A stretch of DNA of 61,449 nt from an uncultured Burkholderiales bacterium (GTDB taxonomy: Bacteria; Pseudomonadota; Gammaproteobacteria; Burkholderiales; Burkholderiaceae_C), in assembly GCA_903933115.1 (NCBI GenBank), contig CAIZIT010000025.1:1-61449 (forward strand), read 5' to 3'. The position numbers were made by a program, and so were the translations under genes. This document shows positions 44,425-52,961 of this stretch, piece by piece (positions within the stretch are counted from its first letter, which is position 1; each line of letters opens with the position of its first letter). The notes beneath the pieces are model-generated. The model did not search any database and was not told where the DNA came from. It saw only the letters and a list, made by a program, of their open reading frames with translations.

Positions 44425-44508
44425 TTATTTGAAACTTTATTTGAAACTTTATTTGAAACTTTATTTGAAACTTTGTTTAGAACTTTGTTGAGTTCTTTTC
44501 TGAGTTCT
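44425..44508. repeat. Seven 12-nt tandem units, four perfect (TTATTTGAAACT)
   Basis: Four identical copies at 44425-44472 are followed by three decayed ones (TTGTTTAGAACT, TTGTTGAGTTCT, TTTCTGAGTTCT). The array lies in the 411-base spacer between the GS-like gene and the next Bug receptor, which otherwise shows no gene. The gradient from perfect to decayed copies suggests growth from one end. Confidence 0.9.
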
Positions 44509-44748
44509 TTCTTTTGACCTTTGCCTACACCCTTGAGCCCTCGTTTTCAGGGCATCTCTCCCCCAGAAAAACCCTATTGACGAGAACACGCTGGTGAACA
44601 TAATCAACGGGGTGGTTGTTCAAGTGTTTTTTTAAAGCGCCTCTGGCCTGACTTGTAGCGCTCAAGACATTTGTGGCACTTCTCTTTGCGCCATGAAACC
44701 CACCACTTGACTCACGCTCTCCACTCCCCTACCCTCAAAGGTCTTTTC

Positions 44749-45789
44749 GTGACTTGGCTTCATTTTTGTGATCTCAAAAAACTCACCCGCACCCTCTTTG
44801 CTTTTCTAAGCTTGCTTTTATGCACCGCGCTGGCCAACGCCCAAGACGGCAAAGGGTCACCCCCCCCAATGGCTGAGGCGAGCACCAACGCTTATCCCAA
44901 TAAAACCATCAAACTGGTGGTTCCCTTCATTCCAGGCTCCTTGGTTGACGTGATGGCAAGAGCCCTCGCTGAGGAGCTGCAAAGCGCTTGGAAGGTCTCC
45001 GTCGTGGTCGACAACAAAGCTGGTGCGAGCACGCTTTTGGCGGCCAAAATAGTCGCGAGCTCTCCAGCCGATGGCTACACCCTCTTTCTACCCACGGTCA
45101 CCACCTTCAGCATGGCCCCCCAACTGATGTCCAAGCCAGGCATTGACCCCGCCAAGGAACTGACTCCCATTGCAAAACTGGCCGTCACGAACCTGTACCT
45201 GACAATTCACCCCTCATTCCCCGCTAAAAACATGCGCGAATGGATTGAAGTGATTCGCAAAAACCCAGGAAAATTCAGCTACGGCTCGTCTGGAAACGGC
45301 TCTCCTCAACACATCTTCATGGAGATCCTCAAAAAGCAATTGAATTTGGACATCATCCACATCCCCTATAAGGGCTCCAACAGTGGCATGGTGGACCTCC
45401 TGTCGGGTCAAGTCGACATGTCCTTTATCGATGGCGCACTGGCTGGACCGAACATCAAGTCAGGCTCCTTGATCGGCCTGGGCTCCTCCATGTCCAAGCG
45501 CTCCACCCTTTTGCCCCACGTTCCTCCGATCTCTGAGACGGTGCCTGGGTTTGATTGGTCTGGGTGGCTCGCCTTTGCGGGCCCAGCCAACATGCCTGCA
45601 GCAACTGTGGAGATGATTGCGGACTTTATCAAACGCTACCAGTCCACCCCTGCTTATGCACAACTGCTTGAAAAAGGAGGTATCGAACCGGCCGAACCCA
45701 TCAAAGCAGTTGACATGCCCAAATTCATTCAAAGTGAAAACAAACGTTGGGCCCCAGCCATCAAGGCTTCGGGCGCAACAGTGGACTGA
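44749..45789 (+). CDS. Bug/TctC-family periplasmic substrate-binding protein
   Basis: A 346-residue Bug receptor. GTG at 44749 after AAAGGT is preferred because it gives a normal leader (TRTLFAFLSLLLCTALANA); an ATG lies 78 bases upstream. Motifs are YPNKTIKLVVPFIPGSLVDVMAR, VDNKAGASTLLAAK and SPADGYTLF. The first loop has GS rather than the usual GG. A cupin gene follows after 101 bases. No permease partner is present. Confidence 0.9.
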   Translation: MTWLHFCDLKKLTRTLFAFLSLLLCTALANAQDGKGSPPPMAEASTNAYPNKTIKLVVPFIPGSLVDVMARALAEELQSAWKVSVVVDNKAGASTLLAAKIVASSPADGYTLFLPTVTTFSMAPQLMSKPGIDPAKELTPIAKLAVTNLYLTIHPSFPAKNMREWIEVIRKNPGKFSYGSSGNGSPQHIFMEILKKQLNLDIIHIPYKGSNSGMVDLLSGQVDMSFIDGALAGPNIKSGSLIGLGSSMSKRSTLLPHVPPISETVPGFDWSGWLAFAGPANMPAATVEMIADFIKRYQSTPAYAQLLEKGGIEPAEPIKAVDMPKFIQSENKRWAPAIKASGATVD

Positions 45790-45890
45790 TGGACTGATGA
45801 ACGCATGGTGACCAAAGTCCAGACCCTCGAGCCTTCACACCTCAACCAACCCAATCAACATTCACCCCTTTCACTCTAGAAAAATTCAAC

Positions 45891-46430
45891 ATGGATCATC
45901 GCATCAGAAGAATCGTCACCGGTCACGACGACCAAGGTAAAGCCATCGTAGAGATGGACTCCTTTGCACCCAACCAAAAGGTTCGTCCAGGCACGGGACT
46001 GGTCAGCACCCTGGTCTGGGTCACCGATGAAACGCCCGCCAAAATGGACACGAGGACCGATCGTGCGGATCGCACCATTGGTGTTCCCCCACCCAAGAAT
46101 GGATCTGTCTTGAGAGTGGTCGACTTTCCGCCCGTGAGCGAGCAAAACTCAGCCGTATCTCAAGAAGACATCTTGAAGGAAATGGGCGTGAAAGACACCG
46201 CTCAAACACCTGCAAGACACGCCTTCATGCACCGCACAGCCAGTATCGACTATGCTTTCGTTTTATCAGGGGAGATCGACATGCTCCTCGATGACTCTGA
46301 AGTGCACATGAAGGCTGGAGACATCATGGTGCAGCAAGGCACCAATCACGCCTGGGTGAACAATTCCAAGGAAGTTTGCAGAGTGGCTTTTGTATTGATT
46401 GACGGCATTGACCCGTTGAACAAGGAGTGA
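45891..46430 (+). CDS. Cupin-domain protein
   Basis: A 179-residue protein with a C-terminal cupin barrel (IDYAFVLSGEIDMLLDDSEVHMKAGDIMVQQGTNHAW). Metal ligands are fewer than in enzymes such as gentisate dioxygenase: one His in TNHAW and one Glu are clear. It may bind rather than oxidise an aromatic or acyl ligand. The stop is 2 bases before the LLM-class flavoenzyme start, so the two are tightly coupled. Confidence 0.88.
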   Translation: MDHRIRRIVTGHDDQGKAIVEMDSFAPNQKVRPGTGLVSTLVWVTDETPAKMDTRTDRADRTIGVPPPKNGSVLRVVDFPPVSEQNSAVSQEDILKEMGVKDTAQTPARHAFMHRTASIDYAFVLSGEIDMLLDDSEVHMKAGDIMVQQGTNHAWVNNSKEVCRVAFVLIDGIDPLNKE

Positions 46431-46432
46431 GC

Positions 46433-47461
46433 ATGAAGTTTGGTGTTTTTGACCATCTTGACCGTGGACGGGTCTCCATCCAAGAGCATTTTGAAAATCG
46501 TTTGAAATTGGCGGAAATCTACGACCGTGCAGGTTTTTACGCCTACCACATTGCTGAGCACCACGGCACGCCTCTCGGGATGGCTTCGTCACCGAGTGTC
46601 TTTTTAGCTGCCGTTGCACAAAGAACCAAGAAGCTCAGGTTTGGCCCCTTGGTCTACACATTGAGTCTCACCCACCCCATCCGAATCATTGAGGAGGTGT
46701 GCATGCTCGACCAAATGAGCGGAGGACGTTTGGAGCTGGGGATCGGAAGAGGCAGCTCCCCCTATGAAATGGGCTACTTTGGGGTGAATGCAGAGAACTC
46801 AGGAAAGCTCTACATCGAGTCGTTTGATGTGGTGATGATGGGGCTCAAATCTCGGGTGATCAATTTTGAAGGTGAACACTTCAACTTCAAAAATGTCCCC
46901 GTTGAGCTCGAGTGCGTGCAAAAACCCACTCCCCCCATTTGGTACGGCATGTCCCAGCCCCATGCCGTCCCATGGGCTGCACAAAACAATGTCAACATTG
47001 TTTGCAACGGACCGTCAGCACCGGTCAAAGCCATCACCGATCGCTACAAAGAAGTCTGGACACCTGGTCCTCAAACGCCTCATCAAGAAATGCCAAAGAT
47101 GGGGCTTGGAAGACACATTGTGATCGCTGAGACCTATGACAAAGCCTATGCACTGGGCAAAAAGGGTTTTGACAAGTGGTATCAAAGTTTGCAACACTTG
47201 TGGCGTGCCAACGGCAACCCCATGACCAAGTACTCCATCCCTGAGGACTACGATGCAGCTGTTAAAGGGGGCATCGTCCTCGTGGGCACTTCCGCGCAAG
47301 TTCTTGAACAACTCCAACGCGAAATTGACATCTCGGGTGTGAATTACATCTTGACGCGTTTTGCATTTGGCGATTTGAGCCTCGAGGAATCCCAGTTCTC
47401 ACTGGAGAGCTTTGAGGCTGAGGTGATGCCCGCTTTCGATCAAGAGCAGGCTCTTGCTTAA
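46433..47461 (+). CDS. LLM-class flavin-dependent oxidoreductase (luciferase-like)
   Basis: A 342-residue luciferase-like monooxygenase. The ATG at 46433 follows AAGGAG by 5 bases; a GTG at 46427 is less likely. Motifs are MKFGVFDHLD, YHIAEHHG, FGPLVYTLSLTHPIRIIEEVCMLDQMSGGRLELGIGRG. These enzymes use reduced flavin supplied by another protein to oxidise aldehydes, alkanes, amines or sulfur compounds. It ends the plus-strand catabolic group with the cupin. Confidence 0.93.
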   Translation: MKFGVFDHLDRGRVSIQEHFENRLKLAEIYDRAGFYAYHIAEHHGTPLGMASSPSVFLAAVAQRTKKLRFGPLVYTLSLTHPIRIIEEVCMLDQMSGGRLELGIGRGSSPYEMGYFGVNAENSGKLYIESFDVVMMGLKSRVINFEGEHFNFKNVPVELECVQKPTPPIWYGMSQPHAVPWAAQNNVNIVCNGPSAPVKAITDRYKEVWTPGPQTPHQEMPKMGLGRHIVIAETYDKAYALGKKGFDKWYQSLQHLWRANGNPMTKYSIPEDYDAAVKGGIVLVGTSAQVLEQLQREIDISGVNYILTRFAFGDLSLEESQFSLESFEAEVMPAFDQEQALA

Positions 47462-47494
47462 AGAAAAACCTGCGAGCACTGGGTGAGACGAAGC

Positions 47495-47536
47495 GCACTA
47501 GTGCACTAGTGCACTAGTGCTCTAGTGCTCTGGTGC
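47495..47536. repeat. Five tandem 8-nt units (GCACTAGT and variants)
   Basis: Three perfect copies of GCACTAGT, then GCTCTAGT and GCTCTGGT. The unit contains the palindrome ACTAGT. It lies between two convergent operons, 34 bases after the flavoenzyme stop, where no promoter is expected. Confidence 0.88.
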
Positions 47537-47669
47537 TTTACGGCTTTGCCGTGCTGCAGCGATGCGGTATGGCGTCAATGCTGAACTGCTGAATTGGGCT
47601 TACACCACTCCAAGGCCTCAGGGTCAGGGGACAGGCTCAAGACTTTGGCCCAGGACTTAGACTCAGGAC

Positions 47670-48440
47670 TCAATCGAACTTCGCGTCTCGTTTTTCCAAT
47701 CGAGCGCGAATGCCCTCGGTTTTATCCCGAGTGGCAAACAGCAGCTGAAAAGACTTTCTCTCCAACTCCAGGCCTTGATCAAGGGGCGTGTTCATGCTCT
47801 GCAGCACCGCTTGCTTGATTGATCGAATGGCTTGCTGAGGGCCTTTGGCCAGCTGCTTGGCCAGTTTCAAGGCCCTTTCATCGACCTCCTCATCGGGCAC
47901 CACCTCACTCACCAAGCCCATTTCAAAGGCTTCTTTTGCACCGAACAAAGCACCCGTCAAGAGCCACTTCATGGCTTTGAACTTGCCCACAGCATGCGTT
48001 AAACGCTGCGTGGCTCCTCCACCAGGCATCAAGCCAATTTGCACTTCGGGTTGACCCATTTTGGCTGTTTCAGCGCAAACGATGATGTCACCATGCATGG
48101 CCAACTCAAGCCCTCCACCCAGAGCAAAACCTCTAAGGGCCACCACCACCGGTTTTGAGCAACCACTGATCGCGCCCCAAAGCCCTCCCATTTGCCGTGC
48201 AACGATCTCCATGGGTTGAGCATCCACATACTCGTTCAGATCCGCACCGGCACAAAACGCTTTGGCGGAGCCGGCCAAAACAATGGCTTTCACACCCTCG
48301 TCATGGTGCAGCTCGGTGAACACTTGGGCCAACGCGCGGCGCAACTCCAAATTGAGTGCATTCAAAACTTCGGGGCGATTCAATCGAAGAACGACCACAC
48401 CCTCATCAAGGGTCTCTCGAAGCAACACGGGGGAGCTCAT
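47670..48440 (-). CDS. Enoyl-CoA hydratase (crotonase family) with both catalytic Glu
   Basis: A 256-residue crotonase. The oxyanion loop AFCAGADLNEY, Glu112 in GGGLELAMHGD and Glu132 in GQPEVQIGLMPGGG are 20 residues apart as in the two catalytic glutamates of rat crotonase. It should add water to trans-2-enoyl-CoA. It is the last gene of the minus-strand group with the ligase, SDR and amidohydrolase. Confidence 0.94.
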   Translation of the reverse strand: MSSPVLLRETLDEGVVVLRLNRPEVLNALNLELRRALAQVFTELHHDEGVKAIVLAGSAKAFCAGADLNEYVDAQPMEIVARQMGGLWGAISGCSKPVVVALRGFALGGGLELAMHGDIIVCAETAKMGQPEVQIGLMPGGGATQRLTHAVGKFKAMKWLLTGALFGAKEAFEMGLVSEVVPDEEVDERALKLAKQLAKGPQQAIRSIKQAVLQSMNTPLDQGLELERKSFQLLFATRDKTEGIRARLEKRDAKFD

Positions 48441-48497
48441 GGTGGATTCACTTTCATAGGGGTTGGGGGTTCAAGGGTGTGCGCTTTAAAGGCTCAA

Positions 48498-49331
48498 TCA
48501 ATGGCCCAAAAAATGAGGGTCACGCTTTTCAAAAAAAGCCGTCAAAGCCTCCATGTGATCACGGGTTTGATGGGCCAGGCCTTGAAACTCGCCCGCTCTG
48601 TCCAGGGCTTGGTCGAGTGTGCTGTTCCTGGCCTCTTGCATGAGCCTTTTGGTCCAACGCAAGACTTGGGGAGGGTTTTTTGCAATGCTCTGGGCCAAGC
48701 TCATGGCCTCACTCATCAAAGCCTCAGGGGCCACGACCTTGGAGATGAGGCCGATTTTGAGCGCCTCTTGTGCACCAATGCTGTCCCCAGTGAGCGCCAT
48801 TTGACAAGCGTTGGCATAACCAATGACACGGGGGAGCAACCAGCAACCGCCATCCCCTGGGATGATCCCCACTTTGACAAAACTCTCCGCAAAGATCGCC
48901 TTATCGCTGGCCAATCGTATATCGCACATGCAAGCCAAATCATTGCCTGCACCGATGGCAGCACCATTCACCGCAGCAATCATGGGCACCTCAAGGCTTT
49001 GGAAAGCTCTAGGAATTCTTTGAATCCCAGCCTTGTAGTTTTGAGCAATGTCCTCAGGACCTCCTTTGAACATGCCCTCCTTGTCCCTCATCTCGGCAAT
49101 GTTGCCCCCAGAGCAAAAGGCACTGCCAGCCCCGGTCAAGATGCTCGCACGAACTTCAGTGTGGCGGTTCATGTACTCAAAAATCGACTCAAAAGCCTGA
49201 AACATCTCCTCTCCACTCAAGGCATTTCGGGTCTGGGGCCTGTTCAAAGTGAGCACCGCCACATGGCCCTCAAGCGAGAACAAAATGGGAGCGTCAGCAG
49301 TTTGCTGGGATGGATCAAATGCGTGGGTCAT
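48498..49331 (-). CDS. Crotonase-family protein lacking the hydratase glutamates
   Basis: A 277-residue crotonase fold protein with oxyanion loop AFCSGGNIAEM. The first catalytic position is Asp131 (GAGNDLACMCDIR) and the second is Phe151 (AESFVKVGIIPGDGG). Simple hydration is therefore unlikely; an isomerase or C-C or thioester hydrolase chemistry is possible. It resembles a known subgroup with the GIIPGDGG block. It is 30 bases after the amidohydrolase and 57 before the second crotonase. Confidence 0.92.
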   Translation of the reverse strand: MTHAFDPSQQTADAPILFSLEGHVAVLTLNRPQTRNALSGEEMFQAFESIFEYMNRHTEVRASILTGAGSAFCSGGNIAEMRDKEGMFKGGPEDIAQNYKAGIQRIPRAFQSLEVPMIAAVNGAAIGAGNDLACMCDIRLASDKAIFAESFVKVGIIPGDGGCWLLPRVIGYANACQMALTGDSIGAQEALKIGLISKVVAPEALMSEAMSLAQSIAKNPPQVLRWTKRLMQEARNSTLDQALDRAGEFQGLAHQTRDHMEALTAFFEKRDPHFLGH

Positions 49332-49361
49332 GTGGGCGCTGCCTTTTTTTTTCTGAGGAGA

Positions 49362-50204
49362 TCAAAGCCCGAGAACGCGCTCAGCGTTGCCGTGCATGAT
49401 TTTCTCCATCACTTCGTCTTTGTAACCGAGCTCACTCCATTCACGCATGATGCGCTCATAAGGCAAGCTGGGGTAGTCGCTTCCAAACATGATTTTGTCT
49501 TGCAAGCGACCACGAATGTCGACCTTCAAATTGCCTGGAAAGTGCTTGGGTGCCCAACCGGACATTTCCCAGTACACATTGCCTTTGTGCAAAGCCACTG
49601 CGGTGGTCTCCTCCACCCAAGGCCAGCCGGGATGGGCCATGATGATTTTTAAATTGGGAAAATCTGCTGCCAAGTCGTCAATGTGGGAGGGGTGGGCATG
49701 GCGAACCCGAGCACCGTTGCCCCCGGGCATGCCTGCACCCATGCCTGTCGTGCCGACATCAATCATCACGGCAGCGCCCAACTCGTTGATCACCTCAAAC
49801 AAATCGTAGTGGCGTCGATCGTTGACCGCAAAATGCTGCATGATGGGGTGGAAATGAAAACCAATGAAGCCCAGCTCCTTGACCGCTTTTTTGGCTTGCT
49901 GGATGGCAATTTCACCTTTGGCGGGCTCCACAGCGCCCCAACACTGAATCACTCGCTCGGGGTGACGCTTCCACATGCCGTGCACATACTCATTGGTGCA
50001 AGGGGGAGAGGCCACCGTCGTCTCTAAGTCAAGGGCCACCAAGCAAGCGTCAACGCCGGCTTGGGTGAACTCAGCAATCACATCCTCCTCACTCTTGGCC
50101 ACCCAGTCCCTTTTCCAATAACGGGCCAATTCAGCAGGGTAAGGGCCTTGTGAGTCAATCCAAGTTTGTGTGCCGGGGTAGCAGTGCAAATCAATGATAC
50201 GCAT
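49362..50204 (-). CDS. Amidohydrolase-family (ACMSD-like) protein with an altered first metal motif
   Basis: A 280-residue TIM-barrel hydrolase of the amidohydrolase-2 type. Members decarboxylate, hydrate or hydrolyse aromatic-derived acids. His ligands in GFHFHP and MAHPGWPW and the Asp in FGSDYPSLP are in place. The N-terminal HxH reads His7-Cys8-Tyr9, so one usual metal ligand is missing. It lies between the AMP ligase and the crotonases in one operon. Confidence 0.9.
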   Translation of the reverse strand: MRIIDLHCYPGTQTWIDSQGPYPAELARYWKRDWVAKSEEDVIAEFTQAGVDACLVALDLETTVASPPCTNEYVHGMWKRHPERVIQCWGAVEPAKGEIAIQQAKKAVKELGFIGFHFHPIMQHFAVNDRRHYDLFEVINELGAAVMIDVGTTGMGAGMPGGNGARVRHAHPSHIDDLAADFPNLKIIMAHPGWPWVEETTAVALHKGNVYWEMSGWAPKHFPGNLKVDIRGRLQDKIMFGSDYPSLPYERIMREWSELGYKDEVMEKIMHGNAERVLGL

Positions 50205-50315
50205 GGGGGTTTCAATTCAAAAAGTTAAAGATTTTTGGGGTCAAGGTCTGCACCCTGGGGTGCAGCGTTCAGATCAATACGAAAGGATGAATTCGAAAGG
50301 ATCAAGGGATAAAGA

Positions 50316-51965
50316 TCAATGTGCAGCCTCTTTGGCCAATTTTTCAGTGATCCACTCGCCCAAGGCCTTTTTGGAGACTTTACCGAACGTGGAGACCGGG
50401 AAATCTGGCAAAACTTCAAGTCGCTCAGGCAACTTGAATTTGGCAATTTCTTTGGTCAACAAAAAAGCCACCAAGGTCTTCAAATCCAAGGACTTGTTGG
50501 GCTTCAAAATCACAAAGGCGCACATCTTCTCCCCCATATTGGGGTCTGGCATGGGCACACAGGCCACATTTTGTACACTCTCATGCATCAAAATCAAGTT
50601 CTCCACTTCCTCGGCGGAGATCTTCTCACCGCCTCGGTTGATCAGGTCTTTTTTACGACCCTCCACCACATAGTTGCCAGAGGGGTGTCTGCGCATGAGG
50701 TCACCAGAACGATAGAACCCATCTGTCGTGAATTGGCGAGCGTTGTACTCCGGCACACCATAGTAGCCCCTGAGTGTGTAGGGCCCACGAACGGTCAACT
50801 CACCCACTTCCCCCATGGGCACCTCACGGTCCTCTTCATCCAAGAGTTTGACCTCATCGTCTTCACAAACAGGACGCCCACAGGTTTGCATTTTCACCTC
50901 ATCCGGATCCGTTGTTCTCACGAACATCAGCGTCCCCTCAGACATCCCAAAATTCTCTTGAACAAACACACCCGGTATCAACTCACGGGTTTGGAGACGC
51001 ACTTCGGGCTGCATGCGTTGACCCCCGCTTTGAATGAATTTCAAAGAAGACAAATCAAAATCTTTTGCACTGGGGTCGTTGATCAAGCGAATCAAAAGCG
51101 CAGGAACCACTTTCAAGTGGGTGACCTTGTGCTTTTGAATCAAAGCAAACATCTCTGCTGGACGCGTGTTGTGATGAACGACCACCTTGGCGCCATTGAA
51201 CATGAAGCCTTGAATGCCTGGGCAAGCAAGGGGTAAATTGTGGGCAATGGGCAAGACCAGTAAGAGCACAGAGTCTTTATTGACCTCACACACCGATGCC
51301 GCCACTTTGGAGTTGTAGGCGTAGTCGTTGTTGGTCCTTGGAATCAACTTAGGAATCCCAGTGGTTCCCCCAGAGAGCTGAAAAATACAAGGATCCATCG
51401 GATCGATGCGAATCTCCTCTAAACGCTTGGGGTCCAAAGTGGCAGGCCTGTCAATCAAATCTCTGAGTGAGTACTCACCAGGCTTGGCATCCCCGAGCAC
51501 AATGCGTATTTTCATGCTGGGGTTTTGCGCTTGAACGCGCTCGATGATGGGTGAGAACTCAAAATCGCCTGATCGCTCTGGGTACACACAAGCGGTGGCT
51601 TGCGAGAGTTGTGTGAATTGATTGATCTCCGCAAACCGATGTGTGACCAGCGCAGCAATCGGTATCGCGCCAATCTTTTGCAAGGCAAAGTACAACAAAA
51701 CAAACTCATGCACATTGGGCAAAGTGGGTATCACCCGGTCCAAAGGCTTGAGCCCAATGTCCAACAAGTTCAAGGCCAAGTTGCTTGTTATCTTATCAAT
51801 CTGAGAATAAGTAAACTCTCTCTCTCCATCGATAAGGGCCACACGGTCATTGAATTTTTCATAAACCACATTGAACTCATGGGCCAAGGACTGGTCAAGC
51901 CAGTATCCTTTTTGCCGGTATTTGGCAACAAACTCTTCGGGAAAAGGAACAAAACCTTCTAGCAT
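50316..51965 (-). CDS. Acyl/aryl-AMP ligase (EntE / dihydroxybenzoate-AMP ligase-like)
   Basis: A 549-residue ANL-superfamily adenylating enzyme. The opening FPEEFVAKYRQKGYW and QLSGGTTGIPKLIPRTNNDY are close to EntE/DhbE-type aryl-acid ligases. The YRSGDL hinge region and C-terminal Lys in STFGKVSKKAL are complete. It activates a carboxylic acid, probably aromatic, to the CoA thioester. It precedes the amidohydrolase and follows the SDR by 30 bases. No siderophore genes are nearby, so a catabolic role fits better. Confidence 0.93.
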   Translation of the reverse strand: MLEGFVPFPEEFVAKYRQKGYWLDQSLAHEFNVVYEKFNDRVALIDGEREFTYSQIDKITSNLALNLLDIGLKPLDRVIPTLPNVHEFVLLYFALQKIGAIPIAALVTHRFAEINQFTQLSQATACVYPERSGDFEFSPIIERVQAQNPSMKIRIVLGDAKPGEYSLRDLIDRPATLDPKRLEEIRIDPMDPCIFQLSGGTTGIPKLIPRTNNDYAYNSKVAASVCEVNKDSVLLLVLPIAHNLPLACPGIQGFMFNGAKVVVHHNTRPAEMFALIQKHKVTHLKVVPALLIRLINDPSAKDFDLSSLKFIQSGGQRMQPEVRLQTRELIPGVFVQENFGMSEGTLMFVRTTDPDEVKMQTCGRPVCEDDEVKLLDEEDREVPMGEVGELTVRGPYTLRGYYGVPEYNARQFTTDGFYRSGDLMRRHPSGNYVVEGRKKDLINRGGEKISAEEVENLILMHESVQNVACVPMPDPNMGEKMCAFVILKPNKSLDLKTLVAFLLTKEIAKFKLPERLEVLPDFPVSTFGKVSKKALGEWITEKLAKEAAH

Positions 51966-51995
51966 ATCAACGACTCCGATCAGGGCAGAAATAAA

Positions 51996-52757
51996 TCAAG
52001 TAGAGCTGGTAAAGCCACCATCAATCACGATGATCTCACCTGTGACAAATCGATTCGATTGAATCAAGTTGAGCATGGTCTCGGCCACATCATCAGCGGT
52101 GACACATCGCTTCAAGGGCGTCACTTTGGCACGCTTGCCCATCAAATCGTCGTATTTCTCACCAAGCATTCTTTGCATCCAGTCGCCCTCCATCCAGCCA
52201 GGCGCCACCGCGTTCACGCGAATCTCAGGGCCCAAATTCCAGGCCAATGTTTTCGTCATGTTCACGACAGCGGCCTTGCTTGCTGCGTAAGGCAGGGGCT
52301 GGGGACCGGGGCGTAGTCCCACAATACTCGCGGTATTGACAATGCTGGGGTTGGTGCCTTTTTTAAGAAGCGGTACCGAAGCCCTCACCACCTGGAAGAG
52401 GCCTTTGACGTTGACCGCAAAAGTACGGTCCCACTCCTCCATGTCCAAGCTCTCCAAATCTTTGACCTTCCACTTGGCCGTGGTGCCTGCGTTGGAGATC
52501 AAAGCATCCAAATGACCGAATGACTTCTCCACTTGTGCAAGCATGGCTCGGACCGCCTTTTCATCGCTCACATCACACTGCAACAGCAAGGTTTGAGCGC
52601 CCAAAGCTTGTGCCTCTTTTTCAGTGTCTTTGGCAGCCTGCGCGCTTGAGGCGTAATTGATGGCAACATCGTAACCTGCTCTTGCCAGTGCCAACACTGC
52701 ACTTTTTCCAATTCCCGTTGCACCACCCGTGACGAGTGCTTTTTTGCGTTCAGACAT
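51996..52757 (-). CDS. Short-chain dehydrogenase/reductase (FabG-like)
   Basis: A 253-residue classical SDR with all hallmarks: TGGATGIG cofactor loop, SNAG, a Ser in NTASIVG and YAASK. It should use NAD(P)(H) to interconvert a hydroxyl and a ketone, here probably on a CoA-bound intermediate made by the next gene, the AMP ligase. A terminator separates it from the FAH-family gene upstream, so it begins its own transcript. Confidence 0.94.
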   Translation of the reverse strand: MSERKKALVTGGATGIGKSAVLALARAGYDVAINYASSAQAAKDTEKEAQALGAQTLLLQCDVSDEKAVRAMLAQVEKSFGHLDALISNAGTTAKWKVKDLESLDMEEWDRTFAVNVKGLFQVVRASVPLLKKGTNPSIVNTASIVGLRPGPQPLPYAASKAAVVNMTKTLAWNLGPEIRVNAVAPGWMEGDWMQRMLGEKYDDLMGKRAKVTPLKRCVTADDVAETMLNLIQSNRFVTGEIIVIDGGFTSST

Positions 52758-52829
52758 GACTTCAAGACCTTTTAAAAATGAAACTCAACTGCTCAAAACA
52801 AGCATCCCGCTCAAAATGAAGGATGCTTT

Positions 52830-52866
52830 AAAAAAAGTGCCCATGAAAACCTGTGGCTTTCATGGG
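52830..52866 (-). terminator. Rho-independent terminator of the FAH-family gene
   Basis: A perfect 9-bp stem (CCCATGAAA with TTTCATGGG) is followed on the minus strand by CAC and seven T. A second small stem, AGCATCC with GGATGCT at 52801-52827, lies next to it. Confidence 0.85.
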
Positions 52867-52961
52867 ACTTGTTCGACCCCACTTCGCAAAGCACACTGCT
52901 CGTGCGCCAAGCTAGCAGGGTCAGGCTCTAGAAAGGTCAAAGGACCCCTTGAGCCAAGACC

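Noticed and set aside
50316-51965. Siderophore (enterobactin/bacillibactin) gene
   Set aside because: EntE-like sequence, but no isochorismate, NRPS or receptor genes nearby; the neighbours are catabolic.
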